Program-made: the position numbers and the translations under genes
From: Lactobacillaceae bacterium
GTDB lineage: Bacteria > Pseudomonadota > Alphaproteobacteria > RF32 > CAG-239
Assembly: GCA_031271345.1 (NCBI GenBank)
Contig: JAISVX010000001.1
Coordinates: 248,001-312,000, forward strand
Direction: 5' to 3'
DNA: 64,000 nt
In this document: piece after piece, positions 26,401 to 33,788 of the stretch
Numbering within the stretch: position 1 is the first letter of the stretch
How the letters are laid out: each line of letters starts with the position of its first letter
Notes under the pieces: generated by a model
Database searches by the model: none
What the model was told of the DNA's origin: nothing
The model's input: the letters and a program-made list of their open reading frames with translations, nothing else

Positions 26401-27303
26401 GTTGCCGAAGAAGCTGCCGGTTATGTCGCTGATAATGCCAGCATTATAAATGGCTCCGCCATAAGAAAAACTGTTCAGCCAATATCCCCCGTTTCCATAA
26501 AGCTCCGAATAAACGTGGTTTCCGATAAAGCTGCCGGTGATACTTGTAATGCTGCCTGCGCTGCTGTTTGAGACCGCGCCGCCATAAGCGTAAATTTTGG
26601 TATCGCTGGATGTGTCCTTATGATATGCGTGGGTATAATTATTAATGAAATTTCCGGCAATATCGCCAATACTTCCCTCATTATAAACCGCGCCTCCGTA
26701 TGCATTGTTTTTCATGCCGTAATACCCGGTATTGGTATAGAGATATGAATTGACTGTGTTGCCGATAAAATCTCCCGTAATACCGGAAATGCTGCCGCCG
26801 CTGATATTTGAGAGGGCGCCGCCATAAGCATAAATCTGAGAAGAGTTTAAGCTGTTTTGATAGTGTGCGCTGGCAAGGTTGTTTGTAAAATCTCCAGTAA
26901 TCGTTCCCATAGAGTTGGTGTTATATATCGCGCCGCCTGAAATAGACGATGTTCCGTCTGCTGTCAGGCTATTAAAATATCCTTCCAGATTTTGACCGGC
27001 TGAAGGGCTTTGCCTGTATAGATAATCGCTTCCGTTTCTGGCAGGATTAACGCCTGTCGTAATTTTATAATAAACGGGAGTAGAGGTATTGTCATCACTG
27101 TTTACCATGTAATAGATAAAGTCATGATCCGCAATGGTTCCATGCGTGAATTCCAAAGTATATCCGCTGTTGATATTTGTATCGCCATCGGTATAAGCTT
27201 CATCTAACGTTGGGGTATAATCGGAAAAATTAAAATCGTCCGCCGCTTGTGCCGGAGCGCTAAAAGCCAAGAAGGGTATAATAAGAGTTAAAGGCTTATT
27301 CAT
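23455..27303 (-). CDS. Autotransporter adhesin-like outer-membrane protein
   Basis: 1282 residues. A signal peptide (1-20, cleaved after AQA) is followed by a passenger (about 21-1000) made of many degenerate units of the form GGAIYNxGSIxxITGxFxGNYV, as expected for a right-handed beta-helix. The last part (about 1010-1282) is an autotransporter beta-barrel with the linking helix, GLEGGFDVQYN, and a C-terminal aromatic residue after beta strands ending LNVGLNYAW. Such proteins export their passenger to the surface by the type V pathway; adhesion is a guess from family. A 44-base perfect direct repeat lies inside the passenger. AAGGAACTC precedes the ATG. Confidence 0.88.
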   Translation of the reverse strand: MNKPLTLIIPFLAFSAPAQAADDFNFSDYTPTLDEAYTDGDTNINSGYTLEFTHGTIADHDFIYYMVNSDDNTSTPVYYKITTGVNPARNGSDYLYRQSPSAGQNLEGYFNSLTADGTSSISGGAIYNTNSMGTITGDFTNNLASAHYQNSLNSSQIYAYGGALSNISGGSISGITGDFIGNTVNSYLYTNTGYYGMKNNAYGGAVYNEGSIGDIAGNFINNYTHAYHKDTSSDTKIYAYGGAVSNSSAGSITSITGSFIGNHVYSELYGNGGYWLNSFSYGGAIYNAGIISDITGSFFGNYVSSTTNGIFGGYYSYGGAIHNEGTISSITGDFFDNHSYNYGGAISNLGDLNVTGSFVKNYSNQGGAFYNYSTGSANIAGHFIENYSSSYGGAISNLGDLNVTGNFIKNHVSLTSDAYGGAIFNEAYNKTINITGNFIQNYVEVTNASYSGYAAGGAIHNRTKIAVITGDFVGNHALASGANTQAYGGAIYNTGSIDSIAGNFIGNYVSSTANGASGGAIYEALYGNGNIGNITGNFTDNYASSVDSTASGGAIYRAEQKNLIGYFFTLYDDPSVFSDTYWYVSGNSSTVTTMNLNGNIFSGNKAVSQHGDAYGGAIFNGFSLNKTVYPSTLWSQDEYDNTLNDIENSDLYTKEEPQIEDFVVPTLVLTNVGFIGNSVKAAGEAKGGAIYNEGSINITADNYFSKFSGNKANDEHNAIYMAHLKGSQTICDLNNCTEGSIDFPTTLSLNTINGGTILFDDSIDGDAGYSVSITGDGSGVVSLNNSLVNAGSINIANSTLKLGRAVSGLGGFTSSRFTYSLDNQGGISGTAPDLAITDSTLDLNNGYVETINLKSYTISGDSYVNIDVNPDLMKSDVLSVSGDVTGSTRLVVHATSNEDIRKRGKILFAESFNDTAGSASSFSIFRVFGSPYLYDIVYTDLGDDSKTWSFAMNGSNNPDYEKGGGKIDVASEIVGYIDLHAAAVEQTRSMTRNIFNKIADNKAYCPGCGIYDINYDGNPLYNVWVSPVYHTATLKKPQNMEADIYGLEGGFDVQYNANHKLGAFASYRMGSFDLNGKGEHYNSPIKGEIDVNSYITGLYYRYDKNNFWAFAAVYGGLLQTDLSTKDGVKNDTDGRQIGGEADFGYLFALKNKYTLEPSAGISYNKTDFDEITDNFGKTAKFETLSHTEIELGLKLEKTLAQINGLAKVYIKPSIIRSYVNGNSVSITSLGKVESYKAGTLSRIELGGRYAVDKQLSIFGMTNYTFGSNYDALSLNVGLNYAW
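26090..26133 (-). repeat. Direct repeat copy A in the autotransporter gene
   Basis: 44 bases identical to 26237-26280. The copies start 147 bases apart, exactly 49 codons, so recombination between them would remove or add one in-frame block of the passenger. They encode part of the GGAISNLGDLNVTG unit. Confidence 0.95.
26237..26280 (-). repeat. Direct repeat copy B in the autotransporter gene
   Basis: Second copy of the 44-base repeat at 26090-26133. Flanking bases differ on both sides, so the identity ends sharply. Confidence 0.95.
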
Positions 27304-27452
27304 GAGAGTTCCTTAATAAAATAGTTCCTTTACAATATTATATATATTTTATAATAATCTTCGTTTTTAGTAAATGTTTTTTAAACTTGCATTGAAAATT
27401 ATTTCTTTATGAGTTAGCTTCTGAAAAGTTTAATAAAAAGAAAGTATTTGCA

Positions 27453-27923
27453 ATGCGTCTTGCCCTTTTTCAACCAGATATTCCGCAAAACACTGGAACG
27501 CTGCTGCGTTTGGGCGCCTGCTTAGGTATTGAGCTGGATATTATCGAGCCGTGCGGCTTTGTCTTTTCTGAGGCTAACTTAAAACGAGCGGGGATGGATT
27601 ATTTGCATCTGGTCAAATATAGAAAGCACGATTCCTGGAATGAGTTTTTGGATTATAGGAAAAATCATTCGGATGAATATGGGCGACTCGTGCTTTTAAC
27701 TACAAAGACAGATAAATCATATATTGATTTTGAATTCAAAAAGAACGATATTTTGATGTTGGGACGCGAAAGCGCGGGGGTTCCTCAAGAAGTGCATAAT
27801 ATTGTTGATGCAAAAGTTACGATACCAATGACTCCAAACTCCCGCTCCATAAATGTCGCGGTATCCGGGACAATGGTTCTGGGTGAAGCTATGCGCCAGA
27901 CAGGAAGTTTTATTTCAAAATAA
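27453..27923 (+). CDS. trmL: tRNA (cytidine/uridine-2'-O-)-methyltransferase TrmL-like
   Basis: 156 residues of the SPOUT (SpoU/TrmH) superfamily. MRLALFQPDIPQNTG at the N terminus, the GRESAGVP knot motif (about 109-116) and the IPMTPNSRSINVAVSG end are typical of TrmL, which methylates the wobble nucleotide of two leucine tRNAs. The size equals that of E. coli TrmL. It is divergent from the autotransporter gene. The start is supported by AAAGAAAG and the canonical N terminus. Confidence 0.93.
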   Translation: MRLALFQPDIPQNTGTLLRLGACLGIELDIIEPCGFVFSEANLKRAGMDYLHLVKYRKHDSWNEFLDYRKNHSDEYGRLVLLTTKTDKSYIDFEFKKNDILMLGRESAGVPQEVHNIVDAKVTIPMTPNSRSINVAVSGTMVLGEAMRQTGSFISK

Positions 27924-27972
27924 TTATGACAAATGTTTTGACAAAAAAGTACTAGCTTTGACCTTAAAAATG

Positions 27973-27981
27973 TGGTATATT
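27973..27981 (+). promoter_or_regulatory. Candidate extended -10 promoter for carD
   Basis: TGGTATATT, an extended -10 element, lies about 70 bases upstream of the carD ATG. TTGAC-like hexamers at 27938 and 27958 are nearby but neither has standard spacing to it. Weak evidence from pattern only. Confidence 0.35.
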
Positions 27982-28049
27982 GTATTCTCGTTTGGTGAAA
28001 AATTGATGACTCACTTGATGTGTGAGCCAAACTCAAATAAGGAATCTTA

Positions 28050-28556
28050 ATGAACAAAAAAACTTCTTCTAATATTGCATTTAATCCTGGCGATTATGTA
28101 GTATATCCAGCTCACGGCGTTGGAAAAATCCATGATATTTCAAAACAAAAAGTGGCTGGCTCTGAATTGGAATTAATAGTTGTTAATTTTGATAGAGATA
28201 AAATGACTTTGCGTATTCCAATGTCAAAAATTGAGAATGTCGGCTTGCGCAAAATATCTGGAACGGATGCTATGAACGATGCTCTGGGCATTTTAAAAGG
28301 CAAGGCTAAAGTGAAAAAAATTATGTGGTCAAGACGTGCGCAGGAATACGAAAATAAAATTAATTCCGGCAACCCATCGGCAATAGCCGAGGTTGTGAGA
28401 GATTTGCACCGCAATGATAATCTTGCGGAGCAGTCTTACAGCGAAAGACAAATTTATGAGCAGGCTTTAGACAGATTAGCTAATGAGTTTGCCATTTGCG
28501 AAAATATTCCGTCAGTTGACGCGACAAAAAAACTGCTGGATATTTTATCTAAATAA
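28050..28556 (+). CDS. carD: CarD/CdnL-family transcriptional regulator
   Basis: 168 residues. The N-terminal RNA-polymerase-interacting domain shows FNPGDYVVYPAHGVGKI (about residues 11-27) and the RIPMSKIENVGLRKI segment (about 58-72). A helical C-terminal DNA-binding domain follows (about 80-168). CarD-type proteins bind the RNA polymerase beta subunit and stabilise open complexes, notably at rRNA promoters. Alphaproteobacteria commonly carry one. AAGGAATC precedes the ATG and a good terminator follows. Confidence 0.93.
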   Translation: MNKKTSSNIAFNPGDYVVYPAHGVGKIHDISKQKVAGSELELIVVNFDRDKMTLRIPMSKIENVGLRKISGTDAMNDALGILKGKAKVKKIMWSRRAQEYENKINSGNPSAIAEVVRDLHRNDNLAEQSYSERQIYEQALDRLANEFAICENIPSVDATKKLLDILSK

Positions 28557-28578
28557 TATTTATGGAAATTGCATATTA

Positions 28579-28606
28579 AAAGCCTCCGATAAAGGAGGCT
28601 TTTTCT
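28579..28606 (+). terminator. Terminator after carD
   Basis: AAAGCCTCC (28579-28587) / GGAGGCTTT (28594-28602), 9 bp with a 6-base loop and T run. Confidence 0.93.
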
Positions 28607-28704
28607 TGTGTATAAGACTGTTGAAAACAATAGCTTGTTATTGCGAATCAGCAAAAGTTTCTTTACTTTCTCTTATTATAAGTTAATAAAAGGTAAAGAG
28701 AGTT

Positions 28705-29100
28705 ATGCAAAACAAAGACTACTTTTTCAGCCAAACAGACGATATAAGCATATCCGCATGCCCAATGCTGGTGGAAAATTTAGGCGCCGCTTCGGTGTGG
28801 GGATACTATTTTTGTTTTGAAAATAATTCTGATAAGAAAATCCAGCTGGTTGGCAAGAACTGGAATATTACGGACAGCCTTGGCAATGTTTTTCACGACG
28901 GTTCCGCAGGTTTTAAAGGCGAGCTTCCAGAGCTTGAGCCGGGAGAATATTTTGAGTTTACCAGCGAAGTTCCTCTATCGTCGCAGGAAGCGGTCTTTTA
29001 CGGCAGCTGCAAAATAATACTTAATGATGAGGTTTTGGATGTAAAAATGCCCACGTTTTGCATGAGCGGCGATAAAAACTCCCAGGTTGTCTATAACTAG
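28705..29100 (+). CDS. apaG: ApaG-family protein
   Basis: 131 residues with the ApaG (DUF525) fold: YYFCFENNSDKKIQLVGKNWNITDS (an Ig-like strand pair), GFKGELPELEPGEYFEFTS (about 72-90) and a GSCKI segment. ApaG is a small beta-sandwich domain linked to Co/Mg resistance in Salmonella and found as a domain of eukaryotic F-box proteins; its biochemical role is unclear. A run of about 25 residues precedes the domain. AAAGAGAG lies upstream of the ATG. Confidence 0.82.
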   Translation: MQNKDYFFSQTDDISISACPMLVENLGAASVWGYYFCFENNSDKKIQLVGKNWNITDSLGNVFHDGSAGFKGELPELEPGEYFEFTSEVPLSSQEAVFYGSCKIILNDEVLDVKMPTFCMSGDKNSQVVYN

Positions 29101-29112
29101 GAATTCGGCAAT

Positions 29113-29144
29113 AAAAAAAGAAGAGTTTTTACTCTTCTTTTTTT
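29113..29144. terminator. Bidirectional terminator after apaG
   Basis: A-run plus GAAGAGT (29113-29126) pairs with ACTCTTC plus T-run (29131-29144). It serves apaG on the plus strand and the convergent gene ending at 29162. Confidence 0.92.
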
Positions 29145-29161
29145 GTCTCTTTAAGATATTG

Positions 29162-29770
29162 TTATTTCTTTTCCACGCCAAGCTCCGCAGCCATTTTTCT
29201 AAGCTCTGGAGATAAAGTTGTCGCAACAGCGGGTTTTCTTTCTTCTTTCGCCGGTTTTCTGCCGGTGATTTCGTTGAAAGTCTGCTCCATTGCATTTGGC
29301 TCTTCCACGCCAAGCTCTTTTCTTTTATTTTCCAGTTCAGCCATTTTGCCTTTTACCTGTTCAAGATATTGCTGGTTGGCTTGAGTGTTTTTGCTGAAAT
29401 CCTGAGCTTGAACTCTTGCTATCTCGGCTTGTTTCTGTTCGGGGCTTAGATTGCTGGAATTTATCAGGTTTATAGCCTCGTTTTGAACATCGCTCAAATT
29501 GTTGCCGGCTTGGTTAACGTTGGTAATATCTCCGCTTTCTACCATGCCCTTAAGCTCTTTCTGCTCGCCCCTGACTTCAACTTCGCTTGTTTCGTTGTTT
29601 ATTTTTACGTCGGATTTCGCGCCGTTTTGGCTGGTTAAGGCGAATTCGGTATTGTTTCCGACAACTATCTGCTTTTTCTCGACTTTTACGCCTCTTCCGC
29701 TTTTCTCGAGAGCCGCAATCATGCTCTCTCTTTTTGCTGCAGCGTCTTCTTTGCCGCCTTCTTCAATCAT
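29162..29770 (-). CDS. Hydrophilic protein of unknown function
   Basis: 202 residues, rich in Glu, Lys, Asn and Gln, with no membrane helix or signal peptide. Predicted order: a short helical N-terminal part, a small beta region (about 28-70), a coiled-coil-like region (about 100-150) and a disordered end with KPAKEERKPA. No family recognised. A good TAGGAGA site precedes the ATG at 29770, and terminators are near its 3-prime end, so it is probably a real single gene. Confidence 0.65.
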   Translation of the reverse strand: MIEEGGKEDAAAKRESMIAALEKSGRGVKVEKKQIVVGNNTEFALTSQNGAKSDVKINNETSEVEVRGEQKELKGMVESGDITNVNQAGNNLSDVQNEAINLINSSNLSPEQKQAEIARVQAQDFSKNTQANQQYLEQVKGKMAELENKRKELGVEEPNAMEQTFNEITGRKPAKEERKPAVATTLSPELRKMAAELGVEKK

Positions 29771-29884
29771 GTTAGTCTCCTAAAGTTCAAAACTTATTTT
29801 TATTATCTGTAATTATACACAAGATTTTATATCTTTGCAATTATTATTTTGTCTATTTGTCGAAGAGTTGTCGGGGCTAAAATA

Positions 29885-29913
29885 AAAAAAGAGCGGAAAC
29901 TCCGCTCTTTTTT
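29885..29913 (-). terminator. Terminator after the lipoprotein gene
   Basis: AAAAAAGAGCGGA (29885-29897) / TCCGCTCTTTTTT (29901-29913), 13-bp stem with a 3-base loop. It lies 17 bases beyond the stop of the minus-strand lipoprotein gene. Its GAGCGG arms resemble those of the pnp terminator. Confidence 0.93.
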
Positions 29914-29929
29914 CAATATTGGAAATATA

Positions 29930-30538
29930 TTAGTTATATTCTTTGATTACTTTGTTGTCTTTAACGTACATGTTTAAGTATTGGCGAATGTTTTGCTCCA
30001 TACGCGCGTTAAACTCGTCAAACAGCTTATAAACCATTCCGTTCCAGTACTTTTCTTTTTCAGCCAGAGGAGTATCCGCAGGAATAGTCAGCTCTCTCCA
30101 AGCTTCGATTTCAGTTTGAGCGGAAGAAAGCTGGCGAGCGTCGTGTACTCTTAATACAACATTTAAAGTTGCTTTATATTTTACACGGTCTTTTGTGAAA
30201 GCTTTATCGGAAATTTCTAATGTTTCAGTAACGCTTGCATTTTTGATGATATAAACAGCTTTTTTGTCTGAAGAGAAGTCAACGGCTTTTAGTCTGTCAG
30301 CCGCCCAAGTTTTTGCAGTTTTCTCAATCGAAATTGGGAAAAGATGTTCAACATTCGGGCGTTTGTATGTTTGAGAAAATTCTGAAACAACTTCAATTTT
30401 GTTTACGTTTAGCTCAATTGGGTCTTCACTGGTAAACCTTGGCTCATTGAAGTTTTCGATTTCTTCGCTTTTGTTTCCACAAGCAGGCACTAAACCAACA
30501 AGTAGAGCTACAAATAAGATTTTCTTTAAAGTTGTCAT
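29930..30538 (-). CDS. Putative lipoprotein of unknown function
   Basis: 202 residues. A type II signal peptide, with KK followed by a hydrophobic stretch and the lipobox LVPAC (Cys20), predicts a lipid-anchored periplasmic protein. The residue after Cys is Gly, not Asp, so outer-membrane sorting is likely. The mature part is mixed alpha/beta with no recognised motif. It lies 40 bases after hslO on the same strand and is probably co-transcribed. Confidence 0.75.
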   Translation of the reverse strand: MTTLKKILFVALLVGLVPACGNKSEEIENFNEPRFTSEDPIELNVNKIEVVSEFSQTYKRPNVEHLFPISIEKTAKTWAADRLKAVDFSSDKKAVYIIKNASVTETLEISDKAFTKDRVKYKATLNVVLRVHDARQLSSAQTEIEAWRELTIPADTPLAEKEKYWNGMVYKLFDEFNARMEQNIRQYLNMYVKDNKVIKEYN

Positions 30539-30578
30539 GTTTTTTAATCCATATATTGTTTGTACAAACTAAATAAAA

Positions 30579-31496
30579 CTAATGTTTTATTAATTCGCCC
30601 CGATTAAAAATATACTGCTCGGAGCAGAAATTACAAGTAATAGCTATTTTACCTTTATCTGCCATCTCGTCAATATCTTTTTTTTCAAAGCTACTTAATG
30701 TATTTAATAACTTATCGCGAGAACAACGGCAAGCAAATTTATAGTTTTTTACACCAGATATAACTAATTTGTTCGCATGGTACAAACGATTGAGGATATT
30801 TTCAGAGTCTAAACCCGCGTCAAACACTTCCTTGTCTTTAAGACTCTCGGCAAAAACCAATGCTTCATACCATGCGTCGTCAAGGTTAAGGTTTTTGTCG
30901 GTTTTGCCTCCGAAAGCAGGGGTCTTTTGCAGCATTAAACCGGCGGCTTTCCACGCGTCATCATTGTTTTTGGGTTCTTCCAGATATAGTTTTATATATG
31001 TTTCAATTTGCTCCGACTGGGCGAAATAGCGCAAAGCAACCTCGGATAAAGTTTTTCCCTGAATGTCAACAACGCCCTGATAAAGGTCGGTTCCCTTACC
31101 CTGGTCTATTGTAAAAGCAAGATGTCCGTTGCCTAAGAAATGCGGCGCCGCCTCTATTTCGCCGGTTGTTTTTCTGATTTCTTTGGCGCGGTTAATTCTT
31201 TCTTCGTCAAACTTTGCGTAAGCGCGGACATCTCCGTCAGACGTAACGTCCACAACCACCATAGAAACAGGTCCGTCGCTTTGGGTCTGAAGAGTGAATA
31301 AGCCTTCATATTTCATTGAGCTTGAAAGCAGAACTGCCAAAGCGGCGCATTCCGCAACAACGGCGCCGACCTGTTTGGGATATTTGTGCCGGCCTAATAT
31401 GTTGTCCAGCGCGGCATCTAAACGGACAAAGCGCCCGAGAAAAGCGCCTCCGTCGATATGGAAAGAGGTGCATTGGTCAAAATTTTTATTGGTCAC
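30579..31496 (-). CDS. hslO: Redox-regulated chaperone Hsp33
   Basis: 305 residues. The N-terminal chaperone domain includes GQVGAVVAE-like and LTLQTQSDGPV patterns, and the C-terminal zinc switch has a CxC (in FACRCSR, about residue 262) and a CxxC (CNFC, about 291). The four cysteines bind zinc when reduced; oxidation by peroxide plus heat activates the holdase. Length and motif order match the family. It is divergent from recX, with about 70 bases between. Confidence 0.93.
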   Translation of the reverse strand: MTNKNFDQCTSFHIDGGAFLGRFVRLDAALDNILGRHKYPKQVGAVVAECAALAVLLSSSMKYEGLFTLQTQSDGPVSMVVVDVTSDGDVRAYAKFDEERINRAKEIRKTTGEIEAAPHFLGNGHLAFTIDQGKGTDLYQGVVDIQGKTLSEVALRYFAQSEQIETYIKLYLEEPKNNDDAWKAAGLMLQKTPAFGGKTDKNLNLDDAWYEALVFAESLKDKEVFDAGLDSENILNRLYHANKLVISGVKNYKFACRCSRDKLLNTLSSFEKKDIDEMADKGKIAITCNFCSEQYIFNRGELIKH

Positions 31497-31566
31497 TATC
31501 TTTTTTCCTTATATAATCTTTTTAAAATCTGACTTTATATTTAGTGTTTATAAAAGGAAAAAGCAA

Positions 31567-32124
31567 GTGTTTGCTGATGATGAGAAAAAAGTTAAACCTT
31601 TGAAAAAAATAACCAGGAAAAGACTGAAAAACATCGGTCTTTATTATCTAAAAAGGTTTGAAACCTCAACGGACAATTTACGTTTCGTTTTGAAAAGACG
31701 CGTTGATAAATATGCTTTTGCCAATTCTGATTTTGATAAGGCGGAAGCATATCAGTGGATTGAAGAGTTGATAGAAGAGTTTAAAAAACTCAATTATGTA
31801 GACGATGAAAGATATGCCGCTTTTAAGGTAAAATCCTATCTTAGCTCTGGGAAGTCGGCAAAATATATACATGGAAAGCTAAAGCAAAAAGGCATATCGG
31901 ACGATATAGTGGAAGACTTGCTTGAAGAGCAAAATTACAATCCTCTCAGCTCGGCGTTGAAAATTGCAAAAAAGAAAAGAATCGGACCTTTTCGAAAAGA
32001 TGAAGAAGAAAGGAGAGCTTTTCGGCAAAAAGACATGGTGAAGCTTGTTCAGGCTGGTTTTGATTATGATACGGTCTTAACGGTTTTGGATTATGATTCT
32101 ATTTCTTGTGCGGATGAATTTTAA
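31567..32124 (+). CDS. recX: Regulatory protein RecX
   Basis: 185 residues from GTG at 31567, which has AAAGGAAA at 31553-31560; the open frame runs upstream but enters the hslO coding region on the other strand. Three-helix repeats typical of RecX: LYYLKRFETSTDNLRFVLKRRV, then the YVDDERYAAFKVKSYLSSGKSAKYIHGKLKQKGI segments. RecX limits RecA filament growth. recA itself is not in the window. The reading is firm from the RecX repeat pattern. Confidence 0.85.
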   Translation: MFADDEKKVKPLKKITRKRLKNIGLYYLKRFETSTDNLRFVLKRRVDKYAFANSDFDKAEAYQWIEELIEEFKKLNYVDDERYAAFKVKSYLSSGKSAKYIHGKLKQKGISDDIVEDLLEEQNYNPLSSALKIAKKKRIGPFRKDEEERRAFRQKDMVKLVQAGFDYDTVLTVLDYDSISCADEF

Positions 32125-32192
32125 AGTTGTAGACAAAATAATATAGTTTTGTATAATAAAAGATACTTTTTATAATTTAGATTTATTAACCG

Positions 32193-32211
32193 CTGCCTGG
32201 CAGTATAAAAT
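32193..32211 (+). promoter_or_regulatory. Palindrome next to a -10-like element
   Basis: CTGCCTGGCAG (32193-32203), a perfect 5-bp palindrome around one base, directly abuts TATAAAAT (32204-32211). The layout suggests a promoter with an overlapping operator, but no good -35 is seen. Low confidence. Confidence 0.3.
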
Positions 32212-32219
32212 ATTTTGTT

Positions 32220-32312
32220 ATGCTAACATTAATAATAATCTTAGCCATAATAGCTTTTATCAGAAAAAGAAAAGAAGCTAAAAAGCAAAGTAAAAACGAA
32301 CTAAACAGCTGA
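32220..32312 (+). CDS. Possible 30-residue membrane peptide
   Basis: The frame ATG 32220 to TGA 32310-32312 encodes one N-terminal hydrophobic helix (about residues 2-14) and a lysine-rich tail. Its stop lies two bases before the ATG of the next gene, so translation of the two could be coupled. There is no Shine-Dalgarno; if the -10 element at 32204 is used, the message would be nearly leaderless. It may be only a leader peptide or a chance frame. Confidence 0.35.
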   Translation: MLTLIIILAIIAFIRKRKEAKKQSKNELNS

Positions 32313-32314
32313 AT

Positions 32315-32977
32315 ATGGAAGCAAACTTTCTTGTTGGCCCGTTTGACTGCTTTGAGGAGCTTATAAACGCGAAAGGCGTTGTTCCGATGGAGTTGAGCGA
32401 TTTTGGTATTCAGGCTTATCTTTTGTTCGGTCGATATGTTTTATGGATTGTTTTTATAATTCTTGGATACAAGATTATGAAGACCATTTATAAAAAAATC
32501 AGGTATCGAATAAGGATAAGAAAACTCTGGAAAGCCCTGCTTGTTGAAGAGACGGTTGTGAACAACCTCAAACAGCCCATGGAGGATCTTTTTCACAAAG
32601 ACTCTTCTGCGCGAAAACTCTTTACGAGCATAGAGGTGCTTTTGAACACTCCTATCATCGAGAATTGCGATAGGGTGCCTGTGCGGATTACTAAGCTCAA
32701 GCTTTCAAAGAATAAAGTTCTTACGCTTTTTGTTGATATTGTTCAAAAGGCGTATGAATTTGAAGTTTTGAATGTTTTTGAGCGTAAACCCCAGTTTGGG
32801 AGTCTGCCGCCGAGAGATGACGGAGTAAGGCTTAACCTCTATACCGTAGATTTGGGAGAGGTTATAGTCAAACGACATTTGTGCGGGATTCCTGATACGG
32901 TATGTCAGGGTGACAAAATCAGGCTTGAGTTTGTTGAAAATAAGGCTTGTATGAGCCTTGTTTACAGAAACGACTGA
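32315..32977 (+). CDS. Membrane-anchored protein of unknown function
   Basis: 220 residues. One or two hydrophobic segments (about 33-55) are followed by a very basic stretch (KKIRYRIRIRKLWK) and a soluble alpha/beta domain (about 80-220) with no recognised motif. The basic stretch suggests that the soluble domain is cytoplasmic by the positive-inside rule. Ends before a strong terminator shared with truA. A later in-frame ATG at 32387 is possible, because no clear Shine-Dalgarno marks 32315. Confidence 0.65.
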   Translation: MEANFLVGPFDCFEELINAKGVVPMELSDFGIQAYLLFGRYVLWIVFIILGYKIMKTIYKKIRYRIRIRKLWKALLVEETVVNNLKQPMEDLFHKDSSARKLFTSIEVLLNTPIIENCDRVPVRITKLKLSKNKVLTLFVDIVQKAYEFEVLNVFERKPQFGSLPPRDDGVRLNLYTVDLGEVIVKRHLCGIPDTVCQGDKIRLEFVENKACMSLVYRND

Positions 32978-32999
32978 CCCATGCCTTGGCAAAAGAGCT

Positions 33000-33037
33000 A
33001 AAAAAATCGCGGTTCCTGTTGGAGCTGCGATTTTTTT
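33000..33037. terminator. Bidirectional terminator between the unknown gene and truA
   Basis: A7-TCGCGGTTCC pairs with GGAGCTGCGA-T7 through an 11-bp GC-rich core with two G-U pairs and a TGTT loop, flanked by A and T runs. Confidence 0.92.
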
Positions 33038-33038
33038 G

Positions 33039-33785
33039 TTAATACCAAACCTGTTTGAAATATAATCCGCAGGCGGGAGCCGTAATTCCAGCTTTGGTTC
33101 GGTCTTTTGCTTCCAAAATTGTTTTGACGTCTTTCGGTGTTATACTTTTGTCCCCCGCCATTTTTAAGGTTCCGACCATGTTGCGTACCTGGTGATGGAG
33201 AAAAGATTTTGCTTCAAAATAAAAAACTATCTCATCGCCTTCTTTAGTTATTTCGATTATATCCAAAGTTTTTTCTGGAGATTTTGCCTGACATGCCGCC
33301 GCGCGAAAAGAGCTGAAATCATGATGTCCAAGAAGATGTCTGCCCGCCTCTTTCATTTTCTCAATATCCAGAGGATAGTTGATGTGCCAGACTCTGTTTT
33401 CTCTTAAGGGGCTTGAAGCTCTGCGGTTTAAAATGCGGTAAATGTAGCTTCTTTTTACAGTGTCAAAGCGGGCATTGAAATCATTCTGAACTTTTTCAAC
33501 CTCAAGAATCGCAATCTTTGCTTCCATAATTTTTAAATGGGCGTTTAAAGCTTCGCGAAGCTTAAACTCGTCCATATCCGTATCAAAATCGAAATGCGCG
33601 ACCTGACCCAAAGCATGAACTCCGGCGTCTGTTCTTCCGCTTCCATGGACTTCGACAATTTGGCTGGAAAATTTATAAATCGCGGTTTCAATATATTCCT
33701 GAACGCTGGGACCATCAAGCTGTCTTTGCCAGCCTAACAGCCCGGTGCCGTCATATTCTATTGTTATTTTAAATCTGGCAGGCAT
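33039..33785 (-). CDS. truA: tRNA pseudouridine(38-40) synthase TruA
   Basis: 248 residues. The catalytic Asp lies in GSGRTDAGVHA (about residues 48-58), and FLHHQVRNMVGTL (about 196-208) is the second family signature. TruA modifies positions 38-40 of the anticodon arm. It is three bases after the upstream Gfo/Idh/MocA gene and probably shares its transcript. Confidence 0.95.
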   Translation of the reverse strand: MPARFKITIEYDGTGLLGWQRQLDGPSVQEYIETAIYKFSSQIVEVHGSGRTDAGVHALGQVAHFDFDTDMDEFKLREALNAHLKIMEAKIAILEVEKVQNDFNARFDTVKRSYIYRILNRRASSPLRENRVWHINYPLDIEKMKEAGRHLLGHHDFSSFRAAACQAKSPEKTLDIIEITKEGDEIVFYFEAKSFLHHQVRNMVGTLKMAGDKSITPKDVKTILEAKDRTKAGITAPACGLYFKQVWY

Positions 33786-33788
33786 TTT

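Noticed and set aside
19383-29913. GAGCGG arms in two terminators as a DNA uptake signal
   Set aside because: Only two copies at 19383 and 29885 share AAGAGCGG arms, too few for an uptake signal; likely chance or terminator bias.
31294-31566. Extended start for recX
   Set aside because: It runs through hslO on the other strand; the GTG at 31567 has AAAGGAAA and gives a normal RecX length.
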